Shown here piece by piece: positions 35,365-47,278 of a DNA stretch of 64,000 nucleotides. Source of the stretch: Bugula neritina (lineage: Eukaryota; Bryozoa; Gymnolaemata; Cheilostomatida; Bugulidae). The position numbers and the translations under genes were made by a program. The DNA is taken from contig OZ037770.1 in assembly GCA_964035545.1 (NCBI GenBank), positions 3,577,662 to 3,641,661 on the forward strand, written 5' to 3'. Every line of letters begins with the position of its first letter. The first letter of the stretch is position 1. Under the pieces are notes generated by a model. It made no database searches, was not told the origin of the DNA, and worked only from the letters and a program-made list of their open reading frames with translations.

Positions 35365-35730
35365 TTTAGCGTAATATATGTATTTTATACTATTATTTAG
35401 CACATAATAGAAAGCAAGAAGCCACCAGCAAGCTACTTACAGTAACAAAGCTTCTATAAGAAGCCATCTTGCACAAACCTTAAACCTAAAGGTAAAAGAT
35501 AGACAAGATATAATAAGAAAAAGTTGCAATATAGCAGTACGTGATATACCATGATATGCATTTGTGCATTTTATTCTGTTATTCTGAATAAAATAAACTG
35601 TAGCTAAACTAGTATTGAGTCAAAGCAAATAGCTGGCTTGGTAGCTTGTTTCATGTTTAGCAGTAAATGCAACAGTTATATTTGCATATTACTGTATATA
35701 TTGTACCAAAATAAAAAAATAGTCCAAGTG
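35365..35730. repeat. Direct duplication, left copy (about 365 bp)
   Basis: Nearly identical to 36,375-36,740: both run from TAATATATGTATTTTAT through CATCTTGCACAAACCTTAAAC to GTACCAAAATAAAAAA. The copies are about 1 kb apart in the same orientation. Confidence 0.85.
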
Positions 35731-36312
35731 GTATGAAACCTCACCAGCACTACAATACTCTAGTCTAAGATGATATCATGTTTCCTCATGATTGTACATT
35801 GCTGGTTATAGGAACAAAATGATTTAAGTTGTGGTATGCAAATCTTATGTACATATTTTCTTTAGTCTTTATAGAATACATTACTGTTTATTCTGCTAAA
35901 TAAATAAATATTTATAAGTGGTATGCACAGTCTGCATTGCATCTCATTTAGCTTATTGTTAAACTCTGACCAAAGTAAAACTACGAAACCAGAGTAACGT
36001 TAGTCCAAATGACATGAAACTGAATATTAATATAAATCTTGGCTACAATTCTGACGTTTCCAGCTATTCAGCACTGAATAATTGTACTCTCATTATATAT
36101 TAAAACTAAATATATGCAGTAGATTCAAACTTCATGATAAGGCTAAACATTTTAAAGCTAATAAGGCATGAGTATTTCAAATTTATATGCATACTGTACT
36201 ACCACTTTATCCTATACTAAAATACCTGTAATTTCAACTGCAGTATAACTTAGTTTAAGTTGTTTAAATTAGATTATTTCTGTGTGTTTTCCAGGTATCA
36301 TCTTATTTAGAC

Positions 36313-36345
36313 GCTTCCCACATAGCTGCTGTCTATGTGGGAAGC
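36313..36345. other. Perfect 13-bp stem-loop
   Basis: GCTTCCCACATAG and CTATGTGGGAAGC are perfect inverted copies separated by a 7-base loop. The arms are GC-rich in an AT-rich setting. It lies just left of the second copy of the duplication. Too short for a standard animal pre-miRNA. Confidence 0.7.
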
Positions 36346-36374
36346 TTCTATTTATATATTTTATAAATATTTAT

Positions 36375-36740
36375 AGATTTTAGAGTAATATATGTATTTT
36401 ATGCTATTATTTAGCACACAACAGAAAGTAAAGAAGCTACCAGCAAGCCTTTTTACAGTAACAATGTTTCTATAAGAAGCCATCTTGCACAAACCTTAAA
36501 CTTAAAGGTAAAAGATAGACAAAATGTAATAAGAAAAAGTTGCAATATAGCAGTACGCGATATACCATGAAATGCATTCGTGCATTTTACTCTGTTATTC
36601 TGACTAAAGTAAACTGTAGCTAAACTAGTATTGAGTTAAAACAAATAGCTGGCTTGGTAGTTTATTTAATGTTCAACAGTAAATGCAGCAGTTATATTTG
36701 TATATTGTTATATATATCGTACCAAAATAAAAAATCGACT
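36375..36740. repeat. Direct duplication, right copy (about 365 bp)
   Basis: See the left copy at 35,365-35,730; differences are scattered substitutions and small indels. Confidence 0.85.
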
Positions 36741-36864
36741 AACTGGGATGAAACCGTTTTCCATGCTCAGTGCATCTATATGATGGGTTTGTTCTAACCG
36801 CTATTGTTCAAATTTTATCTATCAGTTGGTGAAAATATAGGCAATGTAAGATAAATTCACTAGT

Positions 36865-37170
36865 TTATGTAAAAACTGATTTGTTGAGAAAATTTGTAAA
36901 ACCTAAAAGTAAAATGTACAATGGATAAATGTCATTCATGTATATTAACTTTGTGTATGGTATGTTACAGACCAGTATTTGCCTATCACCCCATCTGGGG
37001 TACATGATACAGGTGTTGTTATTAAAGCACTGCAAACAAAGGCATTCTTTTTTGAAATTAGTAGTCGGCTGGTGAAAGTAAACATAAGCATTTGTAGCTT
37101 TCATGAACCCAAAACCCATCTTTCTAAAAGTTTTATTTACTTCTAAAGTTGTTTGTCCCTGTATAGGCAA
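36865..37170 (-). CDS. Doubtful 101-codon ORF in the giant element
   Basis: An open frame from ATG at 37,170 to 36,865 with cysteine-rich and aromatic stretches (ECLCLQCFNNNTC). Another minus frame over the same DNA, following an AG at about 37,031, also reads protein-like (ITTPVSCTPDGVIGKYW). I recognise neither. It may be an exon relic of element cargo or chance. Confidence 0.2.
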   Translation of the reverse strand: MPIQGQTTLEVNKTFRKMGFGFMKATNAYVYFHQPTTNFKKECLCLQCFNNNTCIMYPRWGDRQILVCNIPYTKLIYMNDIYPLYILLLGFTNFLNKSVFT

Positions 37171-40100
37171 ACACTCTCATTGAAGATTTTTAATGTTGCT
37201 CTGAGAAAAAAGGATGTCAAAGGAAATATTACTTCACAAGCTTCAACTACTATAGTATAAAGAATAAGAATAAGCACTTCATAAAAATTTTAACTTACAA
37301 GTTGCAAAGTGTTTTTATTTAAAAAACATAACACTTCATACTTCATAAATTGATAATATATTTCTTTGGGGTTTTTTAGAAAATATGCCAAGAGACATAA
37401 AAATATATTGCAACTGCTAGTGCTGACCATCCTTGTTTAGAAACCTAAAACTTTTAGTCAACCAAACAAATTTAATCAAAATGTAGAAATCACTTTTCAC
37501 ATCATAAATGACGTATTTCTTGCTTTAAATTTGTAGTCTAAGATTATTTTCACAAAAGCTCTTTAGATGTTTTACACGTTTTACAGGAAAATGTCAATTA
37601 TAAAGTGGCTATGCTCTAATAACAGTTGTGACCATCTGTAAAAGCTGTGCTTGCTTCCAATACAATAGTTAGTTCATTGAAATATAACTGGAGAGGCAAC
37701 AACTGAAGCTATTAAAATATTTTATTTTGTAGCTTGCTCTATTTATCCTAGAAATAAAGTACTTGGTTCCCACCATTTAGCATTGTACTCTTTAAATAGT
37801 TCAGGGTACAACTGTCAAAGCATTTTGGCTGGTACACAAAATAGTTCAATAAAATACTTTATAACAGTTTTGTTCTATTGAATATTGACTAGTCACCCTT
37901 AAAGCAAATTATAGCCTATCCACGTTGCCAGCCAATAGGTTCCACGCTAATGTACTAGAAATAGAACTTATCAGCACTCAGATAAATTAAAATTACAATT
38001 GTCAATCAACATAAAACTAATATATAGTAGCTAGTCTTTTAAAGTGGCCTACAGCAAGAAGTAGTTATTTTTACCGGTCTATGACAAAACATAGGAAATA
38101 TCTATTCTGTCAAATAGTATCTGAGTAGTTGTAAAATTTGTTTGAAATACTGGTATTATGCACAGCATAGCCTATTATAAATATAATCAAAGTATGCCAG
38201 CAAATGAGACTTATAGTTTACTCTGTTACTACTGAACACTGTAGTAGTATTCACACAATTCACACTGCACTATTGCTATAAGTAGCTCAGTTAGATATGT
38301 AAGCTAGTATAATATATCTATTAACTTCAGTATAGTTATCCATATCTATTGTCTCATGCAAAAACTTTTTATGAAGTTTAATACTTCTAGTGTAATAGAA
38401 TATAGTAATGATGTCACTTAGCTCTGGTCCATTTAGAGCTATAGATGATTATATACTAGATTTATCCCCTTTTCATTGGTAGGAAAGCTTCTAATCTTTA
38501 TTCTGGTGCATGCGCTTTCAACACTGAATAGAAATTTATTGTCTTCTGGTGTTTATAAGGAAAACTCGTATCTAGTTGCAGACTATTTCCAGCTGTTAAA
38601 CCTATTTTTCAATTTGGTACCTTTATAATGTATATATATATATAGCTATATAACTGTAGATTGATTGCTAAATAGCTGATATGCTATAATAGTTATAATA
38701 GCTAATTATCTAAGTATCCGGAATAATAGTTCACATTTCACAGAATTGCTCATGGCAAAAACAGTAATATGGTAATAATAAACATTATTTTAATGAATAC
38801 CTATTAACACATTATTTTTCAATCAACAATAAGTAGAGAATATGCAAAATTATTAAATGCAATTAAATTAAATCAAATTAAAATCAATGCAGATCACAGA
38901 AATTTCTTCATGTACTGGATATAACAAACAATTGATCCAACTTTATTTAACTATGATATATTTTAATATTATTCAAATAAATATAGAATAAATATTATTG
39001 TACAAAAATAAACAAATAGTGTCTAAGTAAGATAGATTCAAGTAGGAAATTTAGCCTAGCATCTATAATAAATGGGAACCATCTATATCTGCGATGACAG
39101 AATATATTAATCGATAATATTTATAATCTACAAAAGTTACAACTAAAAGTCAAAAAGGTTCTAAGGCAGTAGAATCTCAGGGTGTCTTCAATGTTTTGAG
39201 AAGTAATATTTTGGAGTATTGAAATTACATGTTCTTCAGAGTTTATAGGCCAATATTGTTAAAAATAAACATGTTTTGAAGTTGAGATAAAATCTTGTTA
39301 TAAAAGTTAAAATTGAGAGCATAAAAAGATTATAGACTTTATAATGTGTTTTTGGTGAATTTTGATTTTATATGTCGGCAAATCTGTTTGGATCTTGTTT
39401 GAGGGATACAATTTGATTGACTTTATACAACTGGCAAAAAGTTCAGGATGAGTTTGCATTACAGATGAAGGGCTGGCACATGTTTTGGAGGATATAAATT
39501 TTATTCATTCAGAGTTTAAAAGAAAAGCAGTGCACTGGTGTGTTCTGCAGTGCAGATGTATAGAGTTTAAAAAACCTGCATTGCAAAATCCGAATATTAA
39601 TATGCAATTTATACTACAAGTTTGTAAATTCTAAACCAGCTCACATATTGTATTATTTTAATTGGTTTAACATCCTATATTGCATTGCTTGAAACACCTA
39701 GGTTATATAATAAGTCGGATAAAAACATATAAATCTGGCTCCCTACAGCTTTACCAAGGATATTAACGATGCAAGTGCTCTTAGCCTATCTATATAACTA
39801 TAGCCAAAATAATTTATCTAACTAGAGAGGATATCAGAAATTTGCAACAATATGGACATTGCATCTTGGTTTATAATGAAGAAGTTCCAGATTTAGGATA
39901 TTATATTTATATTGCTAACAAAAGAATTGCTTTGAATAAACTGTAAAATTTAATCTTCAAAATAGCAAGGCATAGTGCAAGGTAGTTAAATGATCATCGA
40001 TTTTGTATAAAATAATAAACAAGTTGAAGTATGACTGTTAGTTAAATAAAATAGATGTAGATAGTCATATTTTACAACTGATGGCCTAATTCTTAATGCT

Positions 40101-41279
40101 GCCTAACAGAGCTATATATATATATCAATTGATTCCAGTTAACGCTGTTTTATAATTTTGAAAGAAAATCTCATGTTGAGTAGGAAAAGCATTTGCATGC
40201 TTTTAATAGGTTAATGTCTAGTTTATTTGTTGACTAAAAGTTACCATAAGAAAAAAGCTGTCTATTATGTACATATTTGCATTTAAAAAAAATCTGTTTA
40301 CTTTTTAAAAATTTCTCAAGTGGCAGCATTGGACTTGAATTGATATAAGAATACAACTTAGTTTCCCACAATAAAATTCAAAATGGAGTTGCTTTTAATT
40401 TTATTTACACCAAAACAGGCAAAAATGCACACATGCACAAACCATGTGCACACATGCACACGTAAAAACCTAATTATAATTTAATAAGGAGTTATATTTC
40501 CAATATACATTATCCTAGTTGCATTGGAAGGCAAAATTGAAGGAAAATATTTCACAGTAACACCTTATGTTACACTTCGACTTAATTAAATTTCAGACAT
40601 ATAACATTCAAGTCCATTACAATATTTTATTTACAGAACTCTGGTGCAATTTCAATTTTGAATATTAAGATTCAACAAAACCTAACCTGAACGAATTTTC
40701 AAAAGACATATTTTCAGTAACAGACAACTCTTAAAAACTTCATCTAATCAAGCGAATTTTTACTTAAGATAGATTGCGCAATACTACTCCGGTAACTAAC
40801 GCGTAATTTAACATCAGCGTTATTTTTTAAAGTGCAGCAAGCACATTTTGTAAATTATTAAACGTTTTGTTTTAATCACTATATATAGCTGTCAAGCAAG
40901 CTATTAGATAGCTTTTGACGCTAGCTTTTATGCAACCCACTATAATTAAATTCATGATCACCCAATAAACTTGTTATTTAGTTTTTTCATATAAATACAC
41001 TGTTTATGTTTTTTTAGCCTAAGTTTTCCTACTCAACAAGTCAAATTTCTTCATTATATTGTCATCAATTATCAATAAGAATAACTTGCCATAATCAGTA
41101 AAAAGTTGCCCTTCAAATTCAATCTTTTATTAGGAAACACTTTAGATATCTTCTTCTTTGCTCTAATAAATTATTGTTTATAATTACAAAAGTTCTTGCT
41201 TTACATCAAACTTTATATAACACTATAAAATAATTATAAGCACAGTTGTAGAAATAGAGAGAGTCCGCAACTCCAACTA
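37171..41279. other. Non-coding interior of the giant element
   Basis: AT-rich, with no sustained frames, no terminal-repeat structures recognised, and only short TA runs (38,630, 40,110). Confidence 0.45.
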
Positions 41280-41319
41280 CAAAACTAAATATTTGAGTTG
41301 TGTAAAAATAGATTATACA

Positions 41320-42215
41320 ACGTTTATAATATTCATTGATGAAACATTTTTTTAAAACATTTTAGTAACCTTACTGAGAAACTGTTTTAGTAACGTTGTT
41401 TTATAACATTAACCTTATATTGGAGAAAAAACGTTGCATTGAAATGTTGAAGTAACGTTTTATTGATGTTTTTTGAAAACCTTTTTTAAAAAAGGTTTAT
41501 ACAACATTTCAAAATACATTCATGCAACCATTTTATCAAACATTTGAACAACATTGGTATTAATCGTTTCTTCAACATTGGGTTAAAACGTTATGTTTAT
41601 GTTTGCCAAACAACGTTGTTTGAAATGTTCTATGAATGTTGTATAAATGTTTAGTAAAACAATTTAGTTAAAACATTTATAAAACATTTTGAAAAAACAT
41701 TGATCCAACCTTTTTATCAAACATTCTATTAACCTTGGTAAAAATCATTTATTGAACGTTGAATTAAAACATTGTCGTTACGTTTGAAAGAAACGTTGTA
41801 TTGAAATGTTGTATAAACGTTGTATTATTGTTTTATTGAAACAGTTTGTGCAAAACGTTGATAGAATGTTTTGAAAACAACATTAACACAACCTTTTTTT
41901 CAAACACTTAATAAACCTTTGAAAAATACATTTATTAAACGTTGGGTTATAACGTTAATTTTATGTTTAGAACAAACGTTGCTTTGAAACATTCTACCAA
42001 CGTTTAATGGATGTTTTGTTACAACGTTTGGGTCAAACATTTAATGAACGTTGTGATATACATTTATACAACAACTTTTCTCAACATTTATTAAATGTTT
42101 GACCAAAATGTTGACTTTAAACATTTATCAAACATTACCATAACGTTAAACGGAAATGTTTGATTCTAATGTTGTGAACAAAACCTTCTGACAACACATC
42201 CAAAGGTTGTATAAA
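41320..42215. repeat. Right subterminal AACGTT array
   Basis: About 18 copies of AACGTT plus many one-mismatch forms (AACATT, AAACATTT) over 0.9 kb, ending 20 bp from the right terminus. It mirrors the left array but is longer and more decayed. Confidence 0.8.
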
Positions 42216-42235
42216 CGTTTCTTGTTAGTTGGGGG

Positions 42236-42343
42236 CCCATATTCAACTCTTTGAGTGATGTGAGTGATGACACAACTTTTGGTACTGTGTTGACAGGATT
42301 CCATCCTATGTAGAGTTTCTCTAACTGAGTCAGCTGACATATA
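42236..42343 (-). CDS. 5' part of the split LRR exon of the Roco gene
   Basis: After the acceptor ATTGCAG, the frame reads ICQLTQLEKLYIGWNPV, then TVPKVVSSLTSLKELNMG, the first 36 residues of the 46-residue two-repeat LRR exon seen at 44,881 and 44,279. It stops at the right end of the giant element. The remaining residues are at 20,814-20,783. Confidence 0.88.
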
Positions 42344-42552
42344 CTGCAATATAAAGTGTATGATGAATGTAGACTGACTTATACATTTTATAATTGCAAA
42401 AATTGCTATAACTACCATATAATTATGACGGATATGACAACTACATGTACCATCACCTTGTTTCTTCACTACAGCTTTATTCAACTTATCATGACACTGG
42501 AATACTATATAGGCGAAGATATATTAATGTACCATAATGGTATACAACTATT

Positions 42553-42735
42553 TAGGGGAGCAGCCGTAGTCTAGGGGTTAGAGCATATGCCTAGCAAACA
42601 CGAAGGTCATGGGTTTGAGCCCAGACAAAGGCCATTGGTGATATTAGGAAAAGCATCCAGTCATAATTGCTCCTGTGCCTCATTTAAACAATTCCTTAGC
42701 CCGATTTAGACAGGGATAGTGACTATAAATTTGCG
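42553..42735 (+). mobile_element. tRNA-derived SINE
   Basis: The head resembles a tRNA: an A box-like TAGTCTAGGGG (42,567-42,577) and a B box-like GGGTTTGAGCCC (42,611-42,622), with GGTTAGAGCAT between them as in many tRNA-SINEs. A body with AAAAGCATCCAG follows and resembles common SINE/LINE tails. It would be transcribed by RNA polymerase III. The tRNA part cannot fold into a normal tRNA, so it is not a tRNA gene. Confidence 0.75.
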
Positions 42736-44141
42736 TGAGAAAAAAATGGTATACATAACTATTTAATTATTATACTCAGTAAACACAAGTAAACTAGATA
42801 TAATGACTTATTATCAATTACACTTTTTAACAGCGTAAGGATATACTATAATACAACGATCGACATACCTTAAAACTATGGGGTTTTCACATTATTGCAA
42901 ACCATTACATACGTCATATATAGATGACTTCAAAAAAATACATTTTTTATTTTCCCACTTTATGTTGGCACACAATAATGTTAGTTTTAAACAACTCATT
43001 AACTGTAATTGTAAAGTTAGCACTGAACATAATTAATTCAAGCAGTAAAAGTAACATAGTGTAATGAATACGTAATAGTTAATCAAGCATTCAGCGTTGT
43101 GTTTAACATAACGTTTCACTCAAATAGGCTATCACATCACTTGATTCCCGCCTACGCAGCGACTGCATGCTAGTTGTAAATTCACTAATTAGATTGCAGC
43201 ACGCCCCCGCCCATTGGCTGTGGCTTTAAGCTTTGGCAGCCCGGATGTTTCAGTGCAGACGTTGAACCTACGCAGCTATAGTAGAATAGTAGCTGCTAGC
43301 GATGCAATTTCATCACATCGATAACAATCAATTTTAAATGATATAATTCATAAAATATAAATTAATTTAAATTGGAATTAACTTAAAGAAGCACAGGTTA
43401 GTTTTGTCTTTCAGTATTTGTAATAATTTGAGGCTTTCCTTAAGTATTTTTATCTATTTTTAGCTATATAGATAAGAATAACTATTTGGTTTATTAAACA
43501 TGTTTATAAGTTTGACAATTTTTAGAATGCTAGTGCGGTCAGTGTATGATAGAATGTATGGCTATGTGTTTACTTTATAAGAGGTTTTTCATAAAATTAC
43601 TACTCTAAAGGCAGGCTCTCTAGTGATTGATCAGTTTGTCACTAGATAGTATAAATATTCTAATTGGCAGTTAAAGCCTTATTTTTACACTTACATGCAG
43701 TATTTTAATGCAGCTACTAATTCAAGTCAACATTGAACATAAGTTTTAATCCCTGTCTTTGAGCTATACATTCATTTTTACTAATTGTGTCAGCATTTGT
43801 TTAATTGCAGTTATCACCTAATGTCATTTTTATTATAGTTTGATATTTTTTAGTAGACCTGTAATACCGTTTCATAGAAACAAACTCACCCTAGGTAGCC
43901 ACTAAAAGAAGGCAAGAGGTGATTAATTCAAGATCTGTATACATGTTTGATTATTTTGCAATTTCACGAATAATTTTCTGTTTGTTTTATTTTAAAAACC
44001 TGTTATAATTGCATATATTAATAACCTACTTTTACAGTTTCTTACGGCAGTTGGAATAAGTAAAAATAAAATACTAACACCAACACCATGCAGTACAATT
44101 CATCTATAGTTAGTGGTGATGCTAAAGTAAGTGACACAAAC
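42736..44141. other. Intron of the Roco gene
   Basis: No exon or repeat with clear ends recognised between the split LRR exon and the next LRR exon. Confidence 0.5.
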
Positions 44142-44279
44142 CTCTCAGGAAGAGTAGATAATCCACAGCTCATCAGATTCAACTCTTTAAGTGACGTGAG
44201 TGATGACACAACTTCTGGTACTGTGTAGAGAAGATTATCTTCTATGTCTAGCTTCTCTAACTGAGTCAGCTGGCATAAA
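44142..44279 (-). CDS. LRR exon of the Roco gene (138 bp)
   Basis: Acceptor TTACAG, donor GTTTGTG, both phase 2; it encodes 46 residues, i.e. two 23-residue leucine-rich repeats (LCQLTQLEKLDIEDNLL, then SSLTSLKELNLMSCGL). It chains in phase to the split exon at 42,343. Confidence 0.85.
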
Positions 44280-44743
44280 CTGTAATATAAAGTGAATGAT
44301 ATATATTCAGTGTGCACTACCATAATATTTTATACTATATTAACCTATTGTCTTAAACCAGGTAAAATTATATATACACTATATGCAACTTAACTACCAA
44401 ACAACTTATTGTAGCATATAGTACATGTTGCAAAGCATGAAAATATAGCAGTTTATTATAATAGCATAAAAGTATTCAATTATTATACTCATTGAATGCT
44501 AAAAAACTACAACTAACTGCTAACTATTAATTACATTTTCATATCACAAGAATATAATATAATGGCATACTTTAAAATTATGTTATTTTTACAATATTAT
44601 GAACTATTACATATATATTCCTTTAAAAAATGCATTTCATGTTTCTCAATTATATAATGACATACTGTAATACTACTTGGTAAGCATATATAATAATGTC
44701 AAATATTGAATGCATGTTTAAAAAAAAAAACAATGACACAAAC

Positions 44744-44881
44744 CTCTTAGGTAGATTAGATAATTCACAGCTCCTCATATTCAACTCTTTAAGTGATGTG
44801 AGTGATGACACAACTTCTGGTACTGTGTCGAGAGGATTCCATCCTATCTCTAGTTTCTCTAACTGAGTCAGCTGACATAAA
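44744..44881 (-). CDS. LRR exon of the Roco gene (138 bp)
   Basis: Same size, splice phases and repeat structure as the exon at 44,142-44,279 (LCQLTQLEKLEIGWNPL, then SSLTSLKELNMRSCEL, ending LPKR). It lies directly upstream of it, and the high similarity suggests recent exon duplication. Confidence 0.85.
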
Positions 44882-45546
44882 CTGTAATATATAGTGAATG
44901 GTATATGTAGTCTACTGTATCATATAATGACATAATCTGTAGCTACTCAGTTATAATGTAAATTATGTAGTAAACAATTTTGTTGAGACAGGGCACAACA
45001 AAAAGATTATATTATGGCGTGTTATAGGTGTATTGGATGCCCTGTGTAGAGTTGACTGATTAGATTTGTTTATAAGGTTAGCCTGTTAGTTTAGTTATAG
45101 ATAAAGGCTACTCTACAATGTAATGCTATATGGCATGACTGTAATAAATAGTATACAATATTATAGCTGATCTGACATAAATTAGCCTCAATTTGTCATT
45201 TTGATAAATCTGTTATTTTTGGATTTAGCGTTATATAATATATATGTATGCCTCCTACTTGTACATGTATGTGATATAGTACTATGCTACACATATACTG
45301 TATAGTATGTTACCTTTGGTACTCAACTATATGAAACATGCTTATATTGATGATATAATATCCATAACAGTAAAAACAGTTTTGTACTGTTTAAGTTCTA
45401 CAACTGTTTTGGCTTGTGTAGATACAATGTTTTGCTTATTACTATAGGTTTATATACTGCATGATAATATTATAAGTATGAATGTAAGTGACGACAGTTA
45501 ACACAACTAAATTTATTTTACAGCTATATACTGCAGAAATACTAAC

Positions 45547-45778
45547 TTGTCTAGACTTGCTCTGTCAGTCAGGTTAGAAACACATAGACACAGGGCTCTA
45601 CCAGCAACCTCTCCAATGTTGTTTGGAATTCTCCCTTCCAGTTTGAGATATGTGATATGACAACTTCCAACTTCACGTTTTACCTCAGCAGTATTGTATG
45701 ATTTGGTAATAACATACTGTATATCTGACCAGTCTACAGGAGGCTGACCAGAATGTCTGAACCAGATTCTCATATCCT
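45547..45778 (-). CDS. N-terminal, pre-LRR exon of the Roco gene
   Basis: A 232-bp exon (acceptor GTTACAG, donor GTTAGT; phase 1 in, phase 2 out) encoding about 77 residues: EDMRIWFRHSG, DWSDIQYVITKSYN, then GRIPNNIGEVAGRALCLCV and NLTDRASLDK. Its phase-2 donor fits the LRR exon at 44,881. I do not recognise the domain; it occupies the place of the pre-LRR region in Roco proteins. The true N-terminus is further upstream and was not found. Confidence 0.7.
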
Positions 45779-46453
45779 CTGTAACATCATACAGTGACAG
45801 TGTAATTACTACACAGTGCTAGCAGCTGTGATGCCAGGCAGCTTTAGGTTTACGAAAGTAAAAATTAGAAATAAATATATCACTGATTCCTGAAAACAAC
45901 CGTTTTATTTAAAATCTTTGAAATTATGCTGCTTCGGTTTCAATAAAAGCCCCCCCCCCCCCAAGTAATACTAGCATATTATATTCTTTGCTATACAATT
46001 TTAAAATAATAGTTTGAATGTTGATTTAAAGCAGCCGAAATTAAGCCGTGTTAGTATTTTATATTCACTAATAATTGGTCCAAATACCAACATCAAGTTA
46101 AAACTTTCTATATCTGACACTGCGTACTTCCTATACCCTATCAGTTACACAGATGACAGCTGTACTGCAGGATGATCATAGAAATACTCGAACTAGCGTA
46201 GCTATAGAGCACTTTCTGAATTGTGGAATCTAGAGCTATATAAGTATTTCAATGTTTCTCATATTTCAACTATAGAAAAAGGCATACCAATATAGAAAGG
46301 TTTCTGAAAAGTCTTGTCACAATAATATTCTTGTCAATTTAGATGAAACATTTGCTAGTTTTGCTCAAATAAAAAAAAATTTATGCATTGAAAACCAATA
46401 TAACTGATTGCATTCAAAATAATATTCAAATGAATGCCAAGTATATACTGCAT
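45779..46453. other. No exon seen between the two Roco copies
   Basis: AT-rich with a 13-base C run at 45,950-45,962. It should contain the start of the downstream Roco gene if that gene is complete, but no first exon was evident. Confidence 0.4.
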
Positions 46454-46604
46454 CTAAATACAAATAGTGCGATAACCTTGGCATACACCATGTGCTACTC
46501 TCCTTCCCTCAATCGCCTTTGGACCATGTAGTTTACTTACTGTTCTACAAACAAACCGGCTACATATCTCTATCCTTAACTGACATTTGCAGGCATGCTG
46601 CACC

Positions 46605-46907
46605 ATTATTGTAACTAATGAAAGATTTCTACCTGCACCTCCAGCCAAATCTGTGTAGTATTGTCGTACAGCATATAATCCTCTTTCGCAGACTTTTAGT
46701 GGAGGAGATGTAAAGGCATAGCAACCCTGTGTTATGAGAAGACTAAGATGTGTTAGCTGTAGTATCTCAGGGTTCAAAGATGTCATGGATCTGTTGCTGG
46801 ATATATTCAGTGTGTGCAGATTACTCAATGCACACACTAAAGATGGGAGACTAGTGAAGTCATTAAATGATATGTCTAGTATCTGTAACTTCTGTAGACT
46901 CTGTAAC
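46605..46907 (-). pseudogene. Upstream Roco paralogue: LRR-to-Roc exon, cut inside Roc
   Basis: The same exon start as at 13,646 (acceptor GTATTGTTAG, phase 2), with LQSLQKLQILDISFN and a near-identical linker to GGAGRNLSLVTIMV. Similarity to the intact copy stops at about 46,605, just before the P-loop would appear. The frame runs on through unrelated sequence (HACKCQLRIEI) to a stop near 46,454. The GTPase and COR domains are therefore missing, so this copy is either a relic or encodes an LRR-only product. Confidence 0.8.
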
Positions 46908-47278
46908 CTAACAATACATTATAACTCTATAGTCAGCAAACTAGAGGTAAGAGAGATCTACTAGCTGTCATGAATATACAAAGATATTAAAGTAATAGAA
47001 GAGAAAGTAAGAAGTGGCAGTGACTACAGTGTGATTATTACATAACGCCCTAACTATTTGGAGTAGTACAATAGAAAGGTGATATTCTAGAATTTGCTCT
47101 TTGCCCTTTGCCCCATGCATGCATGAGGTATTACAAAAAAAAATATGTCAGATAAAACACAATACTCTATACTCTATTACTCTACATTCATAATGTATAG
47201 TTTGACTGTGTGACTGTTTTGCTGAAATGAATGAGTTTACAAATATCCTAAGTAGTAATTCTATTGTTACAGACAGAC

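Larger units (their letters stand above)
34792..36864. other. Non-coding interior of the giant element, with a local duplication
   Basis: No convincing gene. It contains the direct duplication and the stem-loop described separately. Confidence 0.45.
20815..42235. mobile_element. Giant ~21.4-kb DNA element inserted in an LRR exon
   Basis: Left end CCCCACTAACAA, right end (reverse complement) CCCCCAACTAACAA: short inverted repeats. Just inside lie long arrays of AACGTT in both flanks. The two exon halves outside sum to the expected 138 bp plus 2-3 bp, which fits a CC or CCC target duplication; the C run blurs the exact base. Short termini, a 2-3-bp duplication, CACTA-like ends and subterminal repeat arrays together recall the CACTA/EnSpm group. 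I see no CACTA transposase, so class assignment is an inference. It carries nested elements (hAT copy 2, a foldback transposon), a minisatellite, a local duplication and a few candidate exons. Confidence 0.8.

Noticed and set aside
36313-36345. microRNA precursor
   Set aside because: A 13-bp stem with a 7-base loop is too short, and pairing beyond the core is poor.
20783-42343. A chromosomal rearrangement or misassembly as the cause of the split exon
   Set aside because: Inverted ends, a short target duplication and full exon continuity fit insertion better; misassembly cannot be excluded without reads.
42560-42632. A tRNA gene
   Set aside because: A and B boxes are present, but the stems do not pair as a tRNA and a SINE body follows.
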